Source: Neopestalotiopsis rosae (Eukaryota > Ascomycota > Sordariomycetes > Amphisphaeriales > Sporocadaceae). Taken from it: a DNA stretch of 64,000 bases. Location of the stretch: contig JALGAS010000003.1 of assembly GCA_023078685.1 (NCBI GenBank), positions 496,001 to 560,000 on the forward strand. The letters run 5' to 3'. The translations under genes were made by a program, and so were the position numbers. The notes beneath the pieces were generated by a model. That model searched no databases. It saw nothing but the letters and a program-made list of their open reading frames with translations, and had not been told where the DNA came from. Shown piece after piece: positions 45,605 through 57,370 of this stretch (position 1 is its first letter; each line of letters opens with the position of its first letter).

Positions 45605-45898
45605 CTAGCCAAGTGACTGCAGAAAGCGCGATTTGTCGGGTATCCTTTCGATTTGATTCATTTGCGAACAGAACAATAGAGTGATACCGACTCCTCTGCT
45701 ATACTGGATAGCTTGCCAAGCGTGATCAAAGGTTGGCTTGAATTTGTTGTCTTCGCAATGGAAGATCAATGGCTGCTCCTGAACCATTCTGGTGTCTTCG
45801 TTTCGCGCTTTCGAGGACCGAATTTGGGCAAAATAGTATATGATATATGATCGAAAACCTTCACATGGTCTTGACGTCGTGACGATGACGACAAAAAT
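45605..45898 (-). pseudogene. Orphan coding-like open frame, possible exon or gene remnant
   Basis: A minus-strand frame of 97 codons runs between a TGA at 45901-45899 and a TAG at 45605, with its only early ATG at 45787 (60 residues). Its translation (for example VTTSRPCEGFRSY and IFHCEDNKFKPTFDHAWQAI) has balanced amino-acid use and looks like a globular-protein fragment, with no low complexity. No domain is recognised and no adjoining exons could be joined. It may be a relic, an exon of an unannotated gene, or chance. Confidence 0.25.
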
Positions 45899-46407
45899 TC
45901 ATGTACGATTGTATTCGGATCATGCTACGCCTCTGTAAAGTAGCCAACCTCTGGATTATCAGTCTCACGTTAGTTCTTTGCTGGCTCACTTTTGCTAAAC
46001 TCTCTGATAAGTGGTGCATTTATTTAGGTGGTAGCTCAAACAAGTCTCATAGCATGGTCGCTATGAGCCTGATATCGATCCTTCTTTGGGAAATGCGCCA
46101 TGACGTTCCCTGCGAGAATCCAGCATCTGGAATTTCGAAGAAACCAAGCAAGAAAAAGTTTAGATAGACAACTTCATGGAGTTGGCTTTCATTGACCTGA
46201 AAGATATCCATAGCAATGGTAGCTTTAAACTTTCCATAAATATGAAAGAGTTTTCTTGTCTTCATGGCTCTCACCACAGATCATACACTATGGATGGAAA
46301 GAATGAAGAGGAAGGCGTTGACAGTTTCAGGCAAAATCAAGAAAAATATATCGAAATAATAGACACGACAAACAACAGTGCAGGAAGGGGAAAATGGCAA
46401 AAAAGAG

Positions 46408-46527
46408 CGATGACTCTGGATTCGAACCCGAGCCCCCTAACAAAGATCCTCTCGTATGATCATAGGATATTCACTTTTCACCTGGGTGGCCACCGCACTC
46501 AAGAGCTTACCGCTCGGCCATTTAACC
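46408..46527 (-). pseudogene. tRNA-like Pol III unit, probably a decayed tRNA (Leu/Ser type)
   Basis: On the minus strand an A box (tggccgagcgg, 46520-46510) and a B box (ggttcgaatcc, 46428-46418) are followed by a T6 Pol III terminator (46404-46399). The T arm pairs except for one G-A mismatch. The span of about 120 bases would fit a class II tRNA with an intron. The acceptor ends (ggttaaa and gtcatcg) do not pair and the D stem is poor, so it is unlikely to be a working tRNA. A tRNA-derived SINE head is the alternative. Confidence 0.4.
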
Positions 46528-48368
46528 TTTGTGACTTGTGGTTATTAAAGGAGCTCTTTTTTAAAACTATGACACCTCCAGTGGTTATTGAATTTCTTCT
46601 GGGAATTTGGTGCTTCAAGCCGTGGGCATATGTTGATGTTTAAATATTTTCATATTGTCTTCCATAATTCTCATTTTCTTATTTGCCACTTTCTTTTCCA
46701 TTAAAGTCGAAAGATCAGATTCAGATTCGAATCCGAAATTTTTGCCGCCTGGCCATATTAGTTGCATGTTCTTCTGGCAGGATGTGCGTGATTGCGACAC
46801 CACTGATTGCCGCAAAGATGCGACATCTCTTTTTTTGTGGCTGACCGGCAAGGCAAAGTCGGATGGCTCCCAATTAAAGAGCATAGCGGCATACCAAACA
46901 AGTGTACATCTTTCATATTAGACAAAGGTGTAAGGGAGTATTTTGCTTCTCTTGTATCGATAACTACCGCCGAGTGGTAATGGCCTCCCATCTAGCCTCG
47001 CGTATCTTGGACAAGCGCCCATGTCAAGTCACCCCCGAAATCGACTGGTGAGACACATGAACGCAAATTGACTATGTTATACAGGACACACTTTTCAAGT
47101 TGTAAATGAAAGTTCCTGAATAATATTTTTCTATCCTACGCATAGACACCAGCGTATTGAAGTGGTCCCATTTCCATTTCCCTTAGTCAAAACTTACTAG
47201 GAAGCAACGACAACATTGCATTTCGGGAGGGTATTGTCATGTATCGGCAGAGCCTCAAGATCTTTCTCTGGAGCATCACGACGCCACTTCCAGGCGCACC
47301 CAGCCATGATTGTTCATCTTGAGCCGGCTTGAAGACGATGTACGCAAGATCCTCAGAGGGGTCAGCTTAAGCTCACGTTAAAGTAACCAGGAGCCTACTA
47401 CCAGTGAGTTCGATCTGTATCTATCTTAGAGCAGCCGTAAATTTCGCGAGTCTCCTTTTCATCACATTTTGTTCACGTCTCTGTAGTGTCCAATCTTTGA
47501 GGAAGGCGCCGACTTCAAAATGTGTTAATAGTCCGGGTGTGCACATGGCCAACTTTGATTCGTAATATGACAGACAATACGCCAAGAATGTTTATAATAC
47601 GTCATCTGGACATGGACCGGATTTCACAGCCTATCGTTTATTGTCAAATATGTTAAAACCATTTGCACAATCTGAAATGCCTACAAACTATTGCTATCTG
47701 CCTCCTCAACATGTTGAGCCTCTGATGTTGCAATACCTTTATGCATGCCATGACAATTCAGATCGTCTCCTTGCACTCCACGAGCATATTAAGTTGTCAG
47801 GCAAAAAGGCAAAGCCATGGCGGATCCTATTATCCCGGTGGAAAAGCCCTAGTGCATCCCATATGCAGTGTTCCTGCAGCCAACCGACCTTGTCATACAA
47901 TGAATGCATAATCGGTCAGCTTACTCCGTACAAACTGTCTCATGGGCCGCTGCATGCATCTAGAGACGTCACGCCCACATTGTAACCGGCCAGCTAATGC
48001 GCCTACCCGTCCGTCGAGGCCATCATATTTAGGTGGAACCGCATTTCAATCAACGTCGTCTCATATGACAAAACGGAAGCAAAATTGGCACGAGGCCTTC
48101 ATCCTTTTTTCTCATGACAAAATCATTGCGTAGTATTGATGACTTCGTACCTGTAGCTGCCCTACATGAACGAATAAACTCGAGGCCTATTCACCAATGA
48201 GTCCATCCTCTAATCCTCAAACCGTCCAGACCCCAACTAGGGCTGGCCCAACTCCAACTCGAATGTCGTAATTACCATATTAGGGCATTATACGTGAACA
48301 ACAAAAGGTATCTGTACAGAAACGTATCAAGATACAAAACGCATCAATCAACTAACTCAGCTCTCCAC

Positions 48369-49040
48369 TTAGATAGCAGCCAGAGCGATACCGGCAGCAA
48401 GGAGGAGAGGAGCGGCAAGACCACGTCCCTCGTTGGTGCTGGCAACCGTGGTGGTTGCGGCGGCAGATGAAGAGGAGGTCTTGGTGGAGGTGGAAGAGGT
48501 GGCTGAGTTCAGATTTAGCAAGCGGCTCCTTACATGTGTGCATGGCAAGAACTTACAGGTAGTCATGGTAGTAGAGGCAGTACCGCTGGTGGTGGTGGTG
48601 GTACCAGTGGTGCTGGTGGTCGAGGTGGTGCCAGTGGTGCTGGTAGTGCTGGTGGTGGCGGTGGTCTTGGTGCTGCTAGCAGTGGTGGCAGAGGTGGCAG
48701 AGCTGGAGGCAGCAGAGCCAGAGAAGGTAAACTGGACGCTGTAGTTGTTGGAGTCATCGCCATTGTCAACAATCTCGAAAGCGTAGAGGTCCGTGGTCAG
48801 CGAGGCCGGAAGGACGACAGTGGCCGACTCGGCGGTGGTGCTCTCAACCAGGGTCTCGACAGTGTCGAGGTCGGTGGAGATGCCGTTCTTCAGGAGAATC
48901 TGGTAAGGACCAGTTCCGTCCTGCCAGGTAAGGACGAAAGGCTGTCCAGCCTGAACATCGAACTCGGTGTTGGTGAACTCAACAGCGCTAGCCACTCCAG
49001 CGAGGAGGGCAAAGGCAACAGAGGCAGAGACAGACTTCAT
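48369..49040 (-). CDS. GPI-anchored Ser/Thr-rich cell-wall protein (Kre9/Knh1 N-domain)
   Basis: Exons 49040-48557 and 48502-48369 on the minus strand give 205 residues. A signal peptide (MKSVSASVAFALLAGVASA) precedes a Kre9/Knh1-like N-terminal domain (about 20-105; FDVQAGQPFVLTWQDGTGPY), then a stalk of Ser, Thr and Gly tandem units such as TSTTGT. A C-terminal hydrophobic tail (GLAAPLLLAAGIALAAI) after an Asn/Gly region predicts a GPI anchor. The intron (48556-48503, GTAAGT...CAG) is 54 nt and contains no in-frame stop, so an unspliced message would encode a version with 18 extra residues including two Cys. The family is thought to act in cell-wall glucan assembly or as structural wall protein; a specific role is not shown here. 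Confidence 0.9.
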   Translation of the reverse strand: MKSVSASVAFALLAGVASAVEFTNTEFDVQAGQPFVLTWQDGTGPYQILLKNGISTDLDTVETLVESTTAESATVVLPASLTTDLYAFEIVDNGDDSNNYSVQFTFSGSAASSSATSATTASSTKTTATTSTTSTTGTTSTTSTTGTTTTTSGTASTTMTTCKFLPCTHVRSRLLNLNSATSSTSTKTSSSSAAATTTVASTNEGRGLAAPLLLAAGIALAAI

Positions 49041-52000
49041 TTTGACTGGTGTATTAAGAGTGAATGAGAGTCGAAGAATTAAAAAGCTGATGCCATATTA
49101 GCTACATGAGGTCCTCACAAGCTCAGATATTCATCAGGTGAGGGACGGAAGTGCGGCCTAGTATGGAGAGAGACAAGTCTTATTCCACCAAGTCAGGAAC
49201 CCGGGGCGCATGACTGGCTGAATCGAAGAATTGCGACAATGCTGTGACGAAGGGTTGATTCATGCGGAAGAAGGCCAAACCGCCCTTGAAGGGAGAAGGG
49301 CTACTTCAGACGAAGCGAGACGAGACACGGGAAAACGTGGGCAGGCAGTGATGTGGAAAAAAAGCATGGTGGAAGCGTGGGTACGGGAGTACGACTAGCG
49401 ATCGTGAATAAACAACAGAGTTTGACTACTTACCAGTTCAGAAACTGGGGTATATTAGAAAAGCTGTAAAAAGTTACGCGATTTGATGTCAAAAGACAAG
49501 AGATGGTGAACGACCAGTGGGGAGTTTATGAGCAAACAAACAGTCAAGTAAGTGTCAATCGAAAAGAAAGAAGCGAGACGAATGGGCACGCGGAGGAAAG
49601 AGGAAATGAGGAATTATCTATGAAGGTCGTCGTTTGCCCGGCTAAGCCTGCTTTGGGCGGAAGTGACCACTGACAGGGAGCCTAGCATGGAAAGGCAGCC
49701 TAGTACAGTATTGTAGGTGCCCTTACCTTGCCTTAGTTAGTTCCTGTCAGGGGGGTCTGGCAAGTCTGATGGTCAATGGTCAATCAATTCATGGTCACAA
49801 CACATTTGGCAATTCCTCACTCACCCTCTTTTGACTCACCTGCCAATGGGGCAATACCTATTAGCAGAACGATTGAAACTACGCCGCCCACTACTGAAGA
49901 CAACACGATGTGCAGCACACCCACCACCACCATCAACTGAGCTGAGAAAAATAAAACACAACTTGGGCTGTTCGAATTTTTCCTTCGCTCTCACATCTTG
50001 CATCGTGCCTGGAGCCAATCTGGGCCCGACCAGGGATGGTGTGGTCTCGGGGTCTCAGTAGTCCACCCCCATAGACAAGGTTAAATAAAAGCTATCTGCC
50101 TACTAGGCCGGCCCCAAGTTCAATGGCTTGGCGCAGGAACCAGCAGCCAGCAACCAGCAGAGATCGTGGACGGGACTGCAGGATTTGCAATTAACCAGTA
50201 CACTACTTTTCCGTACCTGACTGACCTAGAACCTAAGGATTGGGTCCCGCCTCCTGTCAGGACTCAGGATCTTGTCCCTTTTGCTGGAACCTTTAGTAAT
50301 GTTTATAGTGGTTATCGCCTCCCGCCAACGCCAGATTGCCGCCAGATTGCTTTCGGCGCTGTTCCGTCGAAGCCGTGACTAGATAGCGCATGATGGATAG
50401 GGACATGCGATGAGCTACATAGTACATACCTGCTTCTGTTTTCTGCGCCTTCTTTCGACGCCCGGCGCCTGCATCCAGCCCAATTCAGGTAGGTAGTCAG
50501 GTATATGTATGACAAGATTCGATAAAAGGGGCCCAAAAAATCCCAAATCCGTGGTTGCTGCTGACGGTTTTACTGCGAGCATGCGGCGCCAGAAACCGAG
50601 CAAGTCAGATCAGGGTCAGATCATTGAAAGGGATGGAGCCAATAATGCCGCTGACTGCAGAGTACACGCCTCGAAGCTGCACATCTCATTCGAGGGTCGA
50701 GAGGACTCGAGACGGACATCTGTGCGACGTGCTTGGTTGCTTGCTTGCTACGGACGGAATCACCACTTGGTCCTCGAGCGCAAAGAAAAGGAAGTGTGAC
50801 GTCGCCAGTCATGCCGTTGGACCAAATCTTTGTCTCATGCGCCAGAAAGCAACATTCTTTCCATAAAGTCCAAACCTTGTGTGACGAATCGACAGCGGTA
50901 AATCCGCACATTGACAGCAGCTTCCGTCGCGAAATTGATCTTGTTCTAGGCCGCCTTCTAGATACGTACCCTCCAAACCAGATTGACCCCCCTCAATCAA
51001 CCCTTAACATCCAGTCCTTCTGCTACACCTCTAAAAACTGGGGAAAGTGCAAACATTCGGCCGTGAGAACCCCAGCAGCGCCCTGAGTTCGCCCCCAAAA
51101 ATGCCATTCGACACTGCAGCTGGTGAACTGTTGACCTGTCACGTCTCTAGTTTCGACACATCTTCTGCGCATGACCATGCTGTGTCTCTGCAGTGACATC
51201 AGCCGCATGGATAAGGTGAGTTTCGCTGGTCAGTACTAGTCGGTGCATCAATCGTCATTGAATCTTGTCAACATATGCGCAATTAATCTATAGTCGCGAT
51301 AGCGAACCTCCATCGCGTCCTTTTATTTCTATTTTGCGCCATTGCGCCTTTATGCGATTCCCAGATGGGGACCTAAAAACTCCATTCGCAATCTCCCGAG
51401 CGTTTGTTCCTGCATGGACGGCGGGCTCGGACATTGCGAAATGGATCCCAGCCCAATGGCGGCTCGAGCGAAGGAACCACCGCCTTGACCGCACCAGCAC
51501 AAGTCCACATTTTGTATGCATTTCCCCGGATATTGTTATTAGCCGAGCCTGCCCAGGTGCAGGGGGTTTTGTTAGTAAGTCGGTTTCGGTACGTGGAGTC
51601 CAGAAACATGAAAGTTGCCGAGAGTGGAAATATTATTGTCCAAGCTGCCAAGCGCATCTATATTTTATTACTGACGTCTTGTTTTTTGGCAGATTGACCG
51701 CTTCCGACGACTGCCAGACGGATAATGGGTGGGGATGATTCCATGTTCACAAAAGCCTCACAGTCAGAACTTGTTCGTTCTCGTCGCCTGCAACTTTGAC
51801 TTGCCCTTTTAGCTTTCTGACTCGTCAAACACCTGTCAACGCTACTGTCGTCCCGAGTGCCATGCCTGACCATTGGTCACCGCACATCGTCTCTGCTTGC
51901 CACTCCTAGTCCTCACGCGGACTGTGGCTAGCTGAGACCGGTACTAGAAACGCCATGCAAAGGTTCAAATTCAGCTGATTTGATGCTCTTGATCATCCAG

Positions 52001-52368
52001 AATTCGAATTTCAGCAGTTCACAGGTGGCGCGACGAGCGGCTATACGGAAAGTCGGCGATGCATCTACCTAGCAGTCACATGGTGTTGTCCCAGACCTCA
52101 GGCGACTTTAGAACGTCACGCATCCAAGACTCAGCCACACACGTACACAATCTCAATAAGACACTCGCGTAACCACAATCGAATATCATTTCATCTACGC
52201 TGCAAGGTATCTAGGTGCATGCTGTACATTGGCCACTGGGTATAGGCCCAAAGGATCGCTTTGCCTACCAGATGAGAGAAAGAGAAAGCAGAAACCGCCA
52301 AACGCCAATCGCCGGTCGCCCCGTCCACTATATAACGATCCAGTGTCACCACATTATGCTTTACTTGC
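49041..52368. other. Intergenic, about 3.3 kb, no gene seen
   Basis: Upstream of the GPI protein gene and downstream of the monooxygenase. The longest frame (51265-51738, plus) begins at TTG, not ATG, and has no domain-like content. A purine-rich stretch lies at about 49490-49620. Confidence 0.45.
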
Positions 52369-54352
52369 TTACAGGTCAAGATACCATGTCGAATCAAAGC
52401 TAGGATCTAGCTCTTTGGCCGAGAATCCATTGCCAAGGTAGCTGAATCGGTTCCGTGACTGGCTGTCGTATGTATAGTCCCAGTCTTCGCCTCTGAAATG
52501 CTCGAGCATATGGAAAAAGTGAATCCTGCTTCCGGGGTGCAGCGCAGTGACAGGTCCTTCCTCTTGGCCGCCCTTCCACCATGATCGACCTGCCGTGCCC
52601 CATGAAGTACGAGGCATGAATGCAGCAATGTGCTCACTGTAGTCGTTCACAGCAGCCTCGGATGGTGCAATGGACCGAATGGTCTCTTTTTGGCACTTTC
52701 GAATAATGCCAGTAATATATCTGGCGATGTGTTCGCTCAGTGTGAACACACTCCCGTGGCCAATTGGCGCGTTCGGCCCGAGGAACGTAAAGTAGTTTGG
52801 AACACCAGGCAGGGCACAAGACATGTAGGCCTTGGGTGTCTCCGATCTCATACGATCTTGGACATTGCCATATCTGCCATAGATTGGGAAACGTGGACAG
52901 AATGAAGTATCAAAGCCTGTCGCACAAATAATGGCATCGAGCTCGACTATCTCTCCCGACTGCAGTTGTATGCCCTGGGGCACAAATCTGGCGATCCCTT
53001 CCGTAATGACCTCGACATGCGGTGCTCGCAGGGACTCTAGGTAACCGGGCGCCGGTGTGAGTCTTCGGGTGCCGAGAGGGAATGTTGGAATAAGAGCTTT
53101 GCACAGCTTCTCATCTCCCCCAAGCATTGCTGTCATATATTGTGTTACCTTCTGTCTTGCCATGGTTTGGATTGGGCTTCCATTCAAGATCTTGCAAAAT
53201 GAGAATGATTAGCTGACTGTATTGGTAGAAGTTGATTTCGCCGTGACTTACAAGAGCAAAGGCTCCACCGATGTCCTTTTCGATGGCCTTCACAAATTTC
53301 TTATAAAGCACTGGGTCGGACTTGAACTTTTCAATCTGAGCCGCGCTAAAGTTTTCCTTATCGTCAAACTCGATCTGAGATAATATCTCTTGCGCAGGGC
53401 TTCCAAGCATCTTGATCGACATTGTCCTTGGTGGCGTAACCCAGGTGGGGGTGCGAATAAAGTGGTACATCTTCTTGACATCTGCAGAAGGATCAGTTGC
53501 CGTTCAAGTCTAACACGTGTAGGTGAGACTTACCAGCCTGGATCGAGGGGACGATTTGTACGCCGGTGGCACCGTTTCCAATGACTGCAACAGTCTTGCC
53601 GGCGTACTCGAAACCCTTGGGCCAGCGAGCGGTATGGATCAGTTCGCCCTGAAAGGCATGAAGATCTGGGACGTCAGGCCATTTCCAGTTGCTACACGCC
53701 ATGTCAGTACGCCGATTTTGTACTCATTGTTGCTGTTGTGGATAACGTACTTGAGTATTCCGGAACCATCAACGATGAATTGTGCCTGGTCATGGAACTC
53801 TTCTCCGCTGGATAGGTCTTTAATATTCACATCCCAAAGTCCGCCAGCCTCATTCCACCAAGCACCAGTGACCTGGTGCCCAAGCTTTATCGAATCCAGC
53901 ATATTCTCCTCGTCGCAGATGCGACACAGGTATTGCCTAATCTCCTCGGCAGGTGCATGGAAATTTGACCATTCGAGGTTTGGTCGCCATGAGAACTGGT
54001 AGTTGTGGCTGGGAATATCACATCTGCAACCCGGGTACCTGTTCTCGTGCCAAGTGCCGCCCACGTCGTCGTTCTTTTCATAAATGATAAACTCATAGTC
54101 TGTGAGACTTTCCCGCAGCGTCTTGATCATGTTGATGCCGCTTGCGCCTGCACCGATGCCGATGATTTTGACATGTTTCGTAGCTCCCAGTGGCTTTTCC
54201 TCAACCGAGTATGGCGGTGCAGTAGCCGAGTTGTTTACTTGATTGCCATTGGTGGTGACCAGACTCGGAGTAGAGAGCCGGCCAGGACGTTGTTTAGTCA
54301 TGGCTGGAGTGGTCTGGATGGGTGAAGGACAAGAGGTCGAGTTTAGAGTCAT
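52369..54352 (-). CDS. Baeyer-Villiger-type FAD/NADPH monooxygenase
   Basis: Exons 54352-53751, 53691-53534, 53481-53252 and 53190-52369 on the minus strand give 603 residues; introns are 59, 52 and 61 bp. The FAD Rossmann motif is GIGAGASG, followed by EKNDDVGGTWHENRYPGCRCD. The Baeyer-Villiger fingerprint F-x-G-x3-H-x3-W-P appears as FQGELIHTARWP and is followed by the NADPH Rossmann motif AVIGNGATG. A second conserved block is ICATGFDTSF. Such enzymes insert oxygen next to a ketone to form esters or lactones, and many act in secondary metabolism. No biosynthetic partner gene is adjacent, so the substrate is unknown. The next in-frame ATG, at 54301, has good context and would give 586 residues. 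The codon at 54370 is GTG and is not used. Confidence 0.92.
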
Positions 54353-56153
54353 GTTTGGCGAAACAAACACGAGGAGAGATAACTTTTATAGAAGTGATTG
54401 AAGGCAATTGAAACAAAGGGAAAATAAGCGGCTCTGCAGAAGTGATTAAACAGCAATGGCAAGTTTCAGCTGAGAAATTGCCAAGGTGAATGAGAGCCAA
54501 ACGCAAGTGGTCCAACCAAGGAGCTTCGCTTGCTAGGAAAGGTAATCCGCGGCTGCTTTCGAGGCCCGACGTATCTCAGCCTACCACAACAGAGGTTCGA
54601 TAGGACTGCGCATAGTCGAACGAGTAAGTCGTGCAACCAGGGAAATGCAGAATTCGATAGGAATCCTGTACTGGTCAAATGGTCAAATGAGAAGAGGAGG
54701 ATGGAAGGGATCATCTGTCGACCTACCTACTTACACCTAGGTTCCCTGTATGTGTGTAGGTCTAAGGTAGGTATGCTTGTTTGGACTGATAGTCAATGCC
54801 GACCGCATGCGCAGTTACTTGCAGGCAATGAATGAGTGGCAGGCAGTCCGACCGACCGAGCGCCCGCCCGACATGATGGGACGGATGTACCTACGAACTC
54901 CATATCGTGCGCATTTGCTTTGCATGTATGTATGTAGGTATGTAGGTATGTAGTTCCCCAGCACGTGCCGCCGTGCATCTATCTCCTGTACTCTGTACCC
55001 TTTTCCCCTTCCTTGAATATTTCCTTGGCTTTGGGGCCAGGCCAGATGGATTGCCCGCTGCGCCCGCTTTCCCCCTCCATGGCTCACATGGGAGATGGGC
55101 TCTGGACCATATCGCGACATGTCGCCTCCTCTCTCTGAGAAGACACGCAGCTCTTAATTGAACTCGACTCAGCAAGAATAAAGGGCGCCGCCAATGGGAC
55201 AGAAGCCCGAGTTTGAAGAGGTCTGGACCAATGGCAGGTTGCAGCTCGAGCCAAAAGGAGCGCAGCCCAGAATTAATCTATGGTCCATGTGGCCCAGTCA
55301 AGCTTGGGTGGTCGTATTCCGTCCAACCACGGCCGATGTGAACCCCACATTTTGTCAAAATCCCCTCCCAGCGACCAAAAACCCCCCCCAGCAAACCGAT
55401 GCGATCCTAAAAAGTTTCCATAGACGGCCGCCTCTCGTCCCACCGTGGCGGCATGTCATTCATTCACAGTTCAAGGTCAAGGTCAAGGTCCGGGGCAGTT
55501 GGATCTCTCAAGTGTACCTACCTATCTTGACTTTTGATTACTGATTCAAGGCCCGTGGGAGGAATTCGTCAATCCTTCTAGACGCACGGGATAACACTGA
55601 TCTGATGGATCCAGGCCAGGCACCCGAGACACACAACGGCATAGGCCAACCGATCACGTAAAACTGTCTACCTCCTCACAACATAGCATCCGCCTTTGTT
55701 ACTTGTCAAGGTTTCCAGCCCATTGAAAGGCTCGAACGTCGGCAACGTTGCAACATTTCCCATTGATGCTCACGGACCCGAGGATCGCCCGCCTTGTGTT
55801 ACTGTACTACATGTTCCTACATACACTAAATGACAGCTGCCCTACAGTTTACCTACTGCATACAGGTATGATATGTAGGTCAATAGGTACTATAACCAAC
55901 CAATCCACCGATTTTTCGCTGGACCTCCACCGGCCGCCGACCTACCGACCAACAATAATCCCTGAACCCGCCTGACATACACAGTACTGCCGCCCGCCAG
56001 CTGCCTTTACGCTTACTAAGGTAGGCAAAGCAAAAAATTCCAGCGAGAGTTAAAATAATAAAAAACCAGGAATACACTACTCTTCGCATTTTGACCTATC
56101 AGGGACGGCTTGTCCGAACCCTCCCCCCTCCCCCCGAAGCTTCCGTTGTCGCC
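54353..56153. other. Divergent intergenic region, about 1.8 kb
   Basis: Between the divergent monooxygenase and HPM1 genes. It includes a gtaggtat-type microsatellite at 54926-54953 and a triple aaggtc repeat at about 55473-55490. No gene seen. Confidence 0.5.
54926..54953 (+). repeat. GTAT/GTAGGTAT microsatellite
   Basis: Tandem gtatgtat and gtaggtat units over about 28 bp upstream of the monooxygenase gene. Confidence 0.7.
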
Positions 56154-57370
56154 ATGTCCTTTGCATTTTCTTTTTCAGGGGACGATATAGACGAGGCCCA
56201 GGTCCAGGCGGGCGCCAGCATCCCGAGCCAGCCAGCCGAGACAACGGCCGCCGCTGTTGCTCCCAGCAGCACCAGCAGCAGCGCATTCCCAGTTGCTGGC
56301 AAGCCACTGCTACCTGCTATCCGCCATGATCTGAAGCACATGCTCTCGGCGCTCCCCTCCAAGGTGGCCTTTAGCACCTTGGACGTCCAGCTCGACGGGG
56401 GCGACGTCATCAAGCTGCCGCGCCGTGAGCTATGGGACGTGCGCCTTCAACTGATGGCCGAGGAGGAGGAAGGCGGCGAGGCGGAGCCCGGCCTAGGAAG
56501 CCATGATGTCAAGACCGGAGTCTATGAAGGCGGCTTCAAATCCTGGGAGAGCAGCGTCGATCTCGTCAAGGTTTTGGAAAAGTCGTCGCAACCCCTATGG
56601 GAGTCGCAGGATGAAGTCCCCTGCGTGATCGAGGTAATAGAAAGAACACCCAATCTATCCTAATTGGACACAGGAACGACAATTGGCCCTTTTTCTAACC
56701 TGACCGTCATGTTTTATAGCTTGGATGTGGCACAGCCCTGCCTTCTTTGGCTCTCTTCCAGTGGGCCATCTCGGCCCGCAGAGTCACAGGCCCCAGACCC
56801 TTGTCCATTATATTGGCCGATTACAACTCTACTGTCCTACAACTCGTAACTTTGCCCAACTTCGTCCTATCATGGGCACTGCAGCATGCAGCAGACTCGC
56901 CCTTGCTCACGGCCGCCTTTGAGGCAGTCGAGGGAGAGCTCGAGCTCACGCCCGAGGTCCTCCAAGCCTTTGAGGAGTTCCTGGCCGCCCAGCAGATCAG
57001 CCTGCAGTTCCTCTCGGGTGGTTGGTCGGACGAGTTTGTCGAGCTGGTCAAGGCAGCACAAGAGCTGCCGAACGCTGCCGCCGCAGCAAACCAGAAGCAA
57101 AGAATGGTTGTACTCGGAGCGGAGACCATCTACTCCCCGTTTGCCCTGCAGGCTTTTACCGAGACCATCTTTGCGCTCATGAGGCACTCGCAGTCGACCG
57201 GTGGCACGGCAGACGTTTTTGCTGCCGCCAAGAGGCTCTACTTTGGAGTGGGCGGCTCGCTCGACGATTTCGTCCTCAAGTCGCGTGAGCTTGGCGCCAC
57301 GGTTCAGCAGCTCCGAGAGGAGACTGAGGGTGTCCGCAGGGGCGTTGTCAAGTGCTACCTAGAGGCATGA
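56154..57370 (+). CDS. HPM1: Protein-histidine N-methyltransferase (HPM1/METTL18 type)
   Basis: Exons 56154-56633 and 56720-57370 give 376 residues. The family signature KTGVYEGGFKSWESSVDLV precedes the SAM-binding motif I, VIELGCGTALPSLALF, which is formed exactly across the 86-bp intron. Post-I elements ILADYN and VVLGAETIYSP follow. HPM1 methylates a histidine of ribosomal protein uL3 (Rpl3) and affects ribosome biogenesis. The N-terminus (MSFAFSFSGDDIDEA) matches the usual fungal start, while the 21 codons upstream in the same frame are pyrimidine-rich leader. Residues 25-45 are Ala/Ser rich. Confidence 0.9.

Larger units (their letters stand above)
44947..48368. other. 3.4-kb gene-poor, AT-richer interval
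   Basis: No intact gene is supportable. It holds an orphan coding-like frame and a tRNA-like unit (listed separately). Several palindromic attcgaat cores and a second D-arm-like string (gccgagtggtaatgg at about 46970) suggest further tRNA-derived debris. A minus frame at 45156-45398 (80 codons) has coding-like composition, but no domain was recognised. Confidence 0.45.

Noticed and set aside
51265..51738. 157-codon plus-strand frame upstream of the monooxygenase 3' end
   Set aside because: It begins at TTG rather than ATG and its composition is not protein-like.
54353..54370. Longer N-terminus for the monooxygenase starting at 54370
   Set aside because: The codon at 54370 is GTG, not ATG. 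The first ATG of the frame is at 54352.
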